From Rheinheimera mesophila (GTDB lineage Bacteria; Pseudomonadota; Gammaproteobacteria; Enterobacterales; Alteromonadaceae), in contig NZ_LAVS01000018.1 of assembly GCF_000986865.1 (NCBI RefSeq), positions 1 to 56,000 on the forward strand: DNA of 56,000 bases, read 5' to 3'. The translations under genes were made by a program, and so were the position numbers. Below are positions 54,606 through 56,000 of this stretch, piece by piece; positions within the stretch are counted from its first letter, which is position 1; every line of letters starts with the position of its first letter. Below the pieces are notes generated by a model that was not told the origin of the DNA, did not search any database, and saw only the letters and a list, made by a program, of their open reading frames with translations.

Positions 54606-55394
54606 ATGCGCATAGGTTTTATCGACAGTGGGGTGGGTGGTCTTTCTATTTTAGAAGCGGTACGTGCGTTAGTGCCTGCGGACTACTTCTATATGATGGA
54701 TAACAGGTACCTGCCTTATGGCACTAAGTCGGAATTATTTATCCGTCAGCGCTTAAAACAACTAACAGAACATTTGCTGACCCACCAGGTGGATCTGATT
54801 GTGATCGCTTGTAACACAGCTACTACTCAGGCGGTCGATTGGTTACGTCAGCAGTTTGAGTTGCCTTTTGTTGGTGTAGTACCAGCCATTAAACCTGCTG
54901 CTTTGTATTGCGCTGGTGAAAAAATGGCATTGCTGGCCACTCCGGCTACTGTCAAAGGTGGCTATATAAAGAAGTTGATTGCGGATTACGCAGGCAACAG
55001 TGCAGTGAAATTTGTAGGCAGCAGCGAACTGGTGATGCTGGCGGAGCAAAAAGTCTGGACAGGTGCTGATGTAAAAGCAGCAGTGGCTCAGGTGATCAAA
55101 GACAGTGGCTTAAATCAGTTTGCACCTAAAGCTATTATTCTGGGTTGTACGCATTTTCCTTTTTTAGCCGAAGAGATCCGCTCTGCTTTTACACAAGCGC
55201 CAAAGCTGTTTGATACAGCCGAGGCGATAGCAAGACGAGTGCAACATTTAACCGCAGCGCTCACCCCTTTATATAAAGAGCAGAGTCAGGATCGTTTTAT
55301 TGCTACAGAAGAACTGACAGAGCAGCAAAAAGAAAGGGTCAGACTGATGGGATTTGGCCAGCAGAGTTGCTGGCCAGATTTATATCAGGACTAA
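54606..55394 (+). CDS. murI: Glutamate racemase
   Basis: 262 residues. FIDSGVGGLS (5-14) holds the catalytic Asp; the two active-site cysteines are Cys69 (ACNTAT) and Cys181 (LGCTHFP). It makes D-glutamate for peptidoglycan. Start at 54606. The trmA-murI neighbourhood is as in E. coli, with btuB missing. Confidence 0.95.
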   Translation: MRIGFIDSGVGGLSILEAVRALVPADYFYMMDNRYLPYGTKSELFIRQRLKQLTEHLLTHQVDLIVIACNTATTQAVDWLRQQFELPFVGVVPAIKPAALYCAGEKMALLATPATVKGGYIKKLIADYAGNSAVKFVGSSELVMLAEQKVWTGADVKAAVAQVIKDSGLNQFAPKAIILGCTHFPFLAEEIRSAFTQAPKLFDTAEAIARRVQHLTAALTPLYKEQSQDRFIATEELTEQQKERVRLMGFGQQSCWPDLYQD

Positions 55395-55395
55395 C

Positions 55396-55887
55396 TTATT
55401 CGTCGTTATCGTCACCGTCCTGACGTTCTTTGGCTTCACGCACTTTTAAGGTTCGTTCCTGGAACGCAAAGTCGTTTAACTTCTGGATCATCTTATTGGC
55501 ATCTTTGGCTGCCACTTCAACAAAACCAAAACCACGGCGACGACCTGTCTGGCGATCCTTCATCAAACGTACGTTGACAACTACACCAAACTTTTGGAAC
55601 AACTCACGTACCGCATCTTCATTGGCGCGGTAAGGTAAATTACCTACATATAAAGTAGCTGTTTCACCGTCGTAGTTTGTTTTAGCTGCAGCAGGAGAAC
55701 CTGTGCTGGCAATAGTTGCTCCTTTGACTTCAATCAGAATGGGCACTAAGACACCACCCAGCACTACACCTACCGTCACTAACACAGGTGCACTTAAAGC
55801 AATATCAGGGGTTAACATTAAAACCAGATAAACGATGATGGCTAACGCCAGAGTAAAAGGTAAGGATCGTTGTAAATTAGCTAACAT
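55396..55887 (-). CDS. RRM RNA-binding protein with N-terminal membrane hairpin
   Basis: 163 residues. Two hydrophobic segments (about 10-28 and 34-53) form a hairpin, followed by a linker and one RRM domain (about 75-150) with RNP2 LYVGNL and RNP1 RRRGFGFVEV. The tail is acidic (QDGDDNDE). Small RRM proteins are known in proteobacteria and cyanobacteria, but fusion to membrane segments points to RNA binding at the inner membrane. Such proteins are common in Shewanella/Alteromonas-type genomes from memory, with unknown role. Its stop lies one base after the murI stop on the other strand. The remaining 113 bases to the window end are its AT-rich upstream region. Confidence 0.85.
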   Translation of the reverse strand: MLANLQRSLPFTLALAIIVYLVLMLTPDIALSAPVLVTVGVVLGGVLVPILIEVKGATIASTGSPAAAKTNYDGETATLYVGNLPYRANEDAVRELFQKFGVVVNVRLMKDRQTGRRRGFGFVEVAAKDANKMIQKLNDFAFQERTLKVREAKERQDGDDNDE

Positions 55888-56000
55888 AAAGATTTCCTAA
55901 GTAATAAAGATGAAAGAGTCAGAGTAAATACATATAAATACTTAAAGCTCTTTCATATTAGCGACTAGTTCTTAAGCAGCCAACTACTAAATGCAGGGTT

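Noticed and set aside
1-56000. CRISPR arrays, tRNA, rRNA, insertion sequences or prophage
   Set aside because: No regularly spaced direct repeats, no tRNA or rRNA sequence recognised, and no transposase, integrase or phage gene among the reading frames.

Overview
The window looks like a chromosomal segment of a gammaproteobacterium of the Alteromonadales type. The gene families, and many local gene orders shared with Escherichia coli and Shewanella, suggest a Rheinheimera-like organism; the genus is inference from gene content only. No rRNA, tRNA, CRISPR array, transposase, integrase or prophage gene was seen. Most of the window is conserved housekeeping DNA with a few accessory insertions.

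Layout. (1) 1-4961: end of an aa3-type cytochrome c oxidase locus (ctaG tail, subunit III, DUF2909 on the opposite strand, SURF1, a small Sco-like protein, heme a synthase ctaA, heme o synthase ctaB, Sco). (2) 4994-16533: polysaccharide deacetylase, nfuA, a large secreted M14 peptidase, comF, bioH, a mini flagellar-rod-like protein, an HExxH putative metalloprotease, tex, an aldehyde dehydrogenase and greB. (3) About 16540-18640: an AT-rich accessory island of orphan genes (one DUF6572-like, one DUF5953/Imm52-like), bracketed by duplicated copies of greB and greB-upstream sequence. (4) 18860-24284: small lipoprotein, ompR-envZ, pckA, hslRO. (5) 24429-35621: a complete 12-gene type II secretion operon, gspCDEFGHIJKLMN. 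(6) 35596-41135: yrfG, nudE-cysQ, yheT-yheU, and a Tat-type small subunit with a GMC flavoprotein dehydrogenase. (7) 41279-42097: a Gly-Gly-leader bacteriocin-like peptide preceded by interleaved inverted repeats, a small membrane protein and a 42-residue membrane peptide. (8) 42180-49940: TIGR02444 protein, ABC-F ATPase yheS, a structured intergenic element, yheV, slyX, a WD40 lipoprotein, fkpA, rsd, nudC, hemE. (9) 50006-55887: sthA, an acyl desaturase, fabR, trmA, murI and a membrane-anchored RRM protein.

How the genes work together. The first block inserts heme a and copper into cytochrome oxidase. The Gsp operon builds the exporter for folded exoproteins; the secreted M14 peptidase could be among its substrates (inference). 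OmpR-EnvZ senses envelope or osmotic state. fabR lies beside the desaturase, and a perfect palindrome between them looks like a FabR operator, which would link membrane unsaturation to this regulator.

The parts least explained by known biology are the greB island, the Gly-Gly peptide locus and its leader, the foldable element before yheV, the 89-residue rod-like protein beside the HExxH protein, and the RRM protein with a membrane hairpin. Coding starts were re-chosen where a ribosome binding site or family length argued against the longest frame; these choices are noted per gene.
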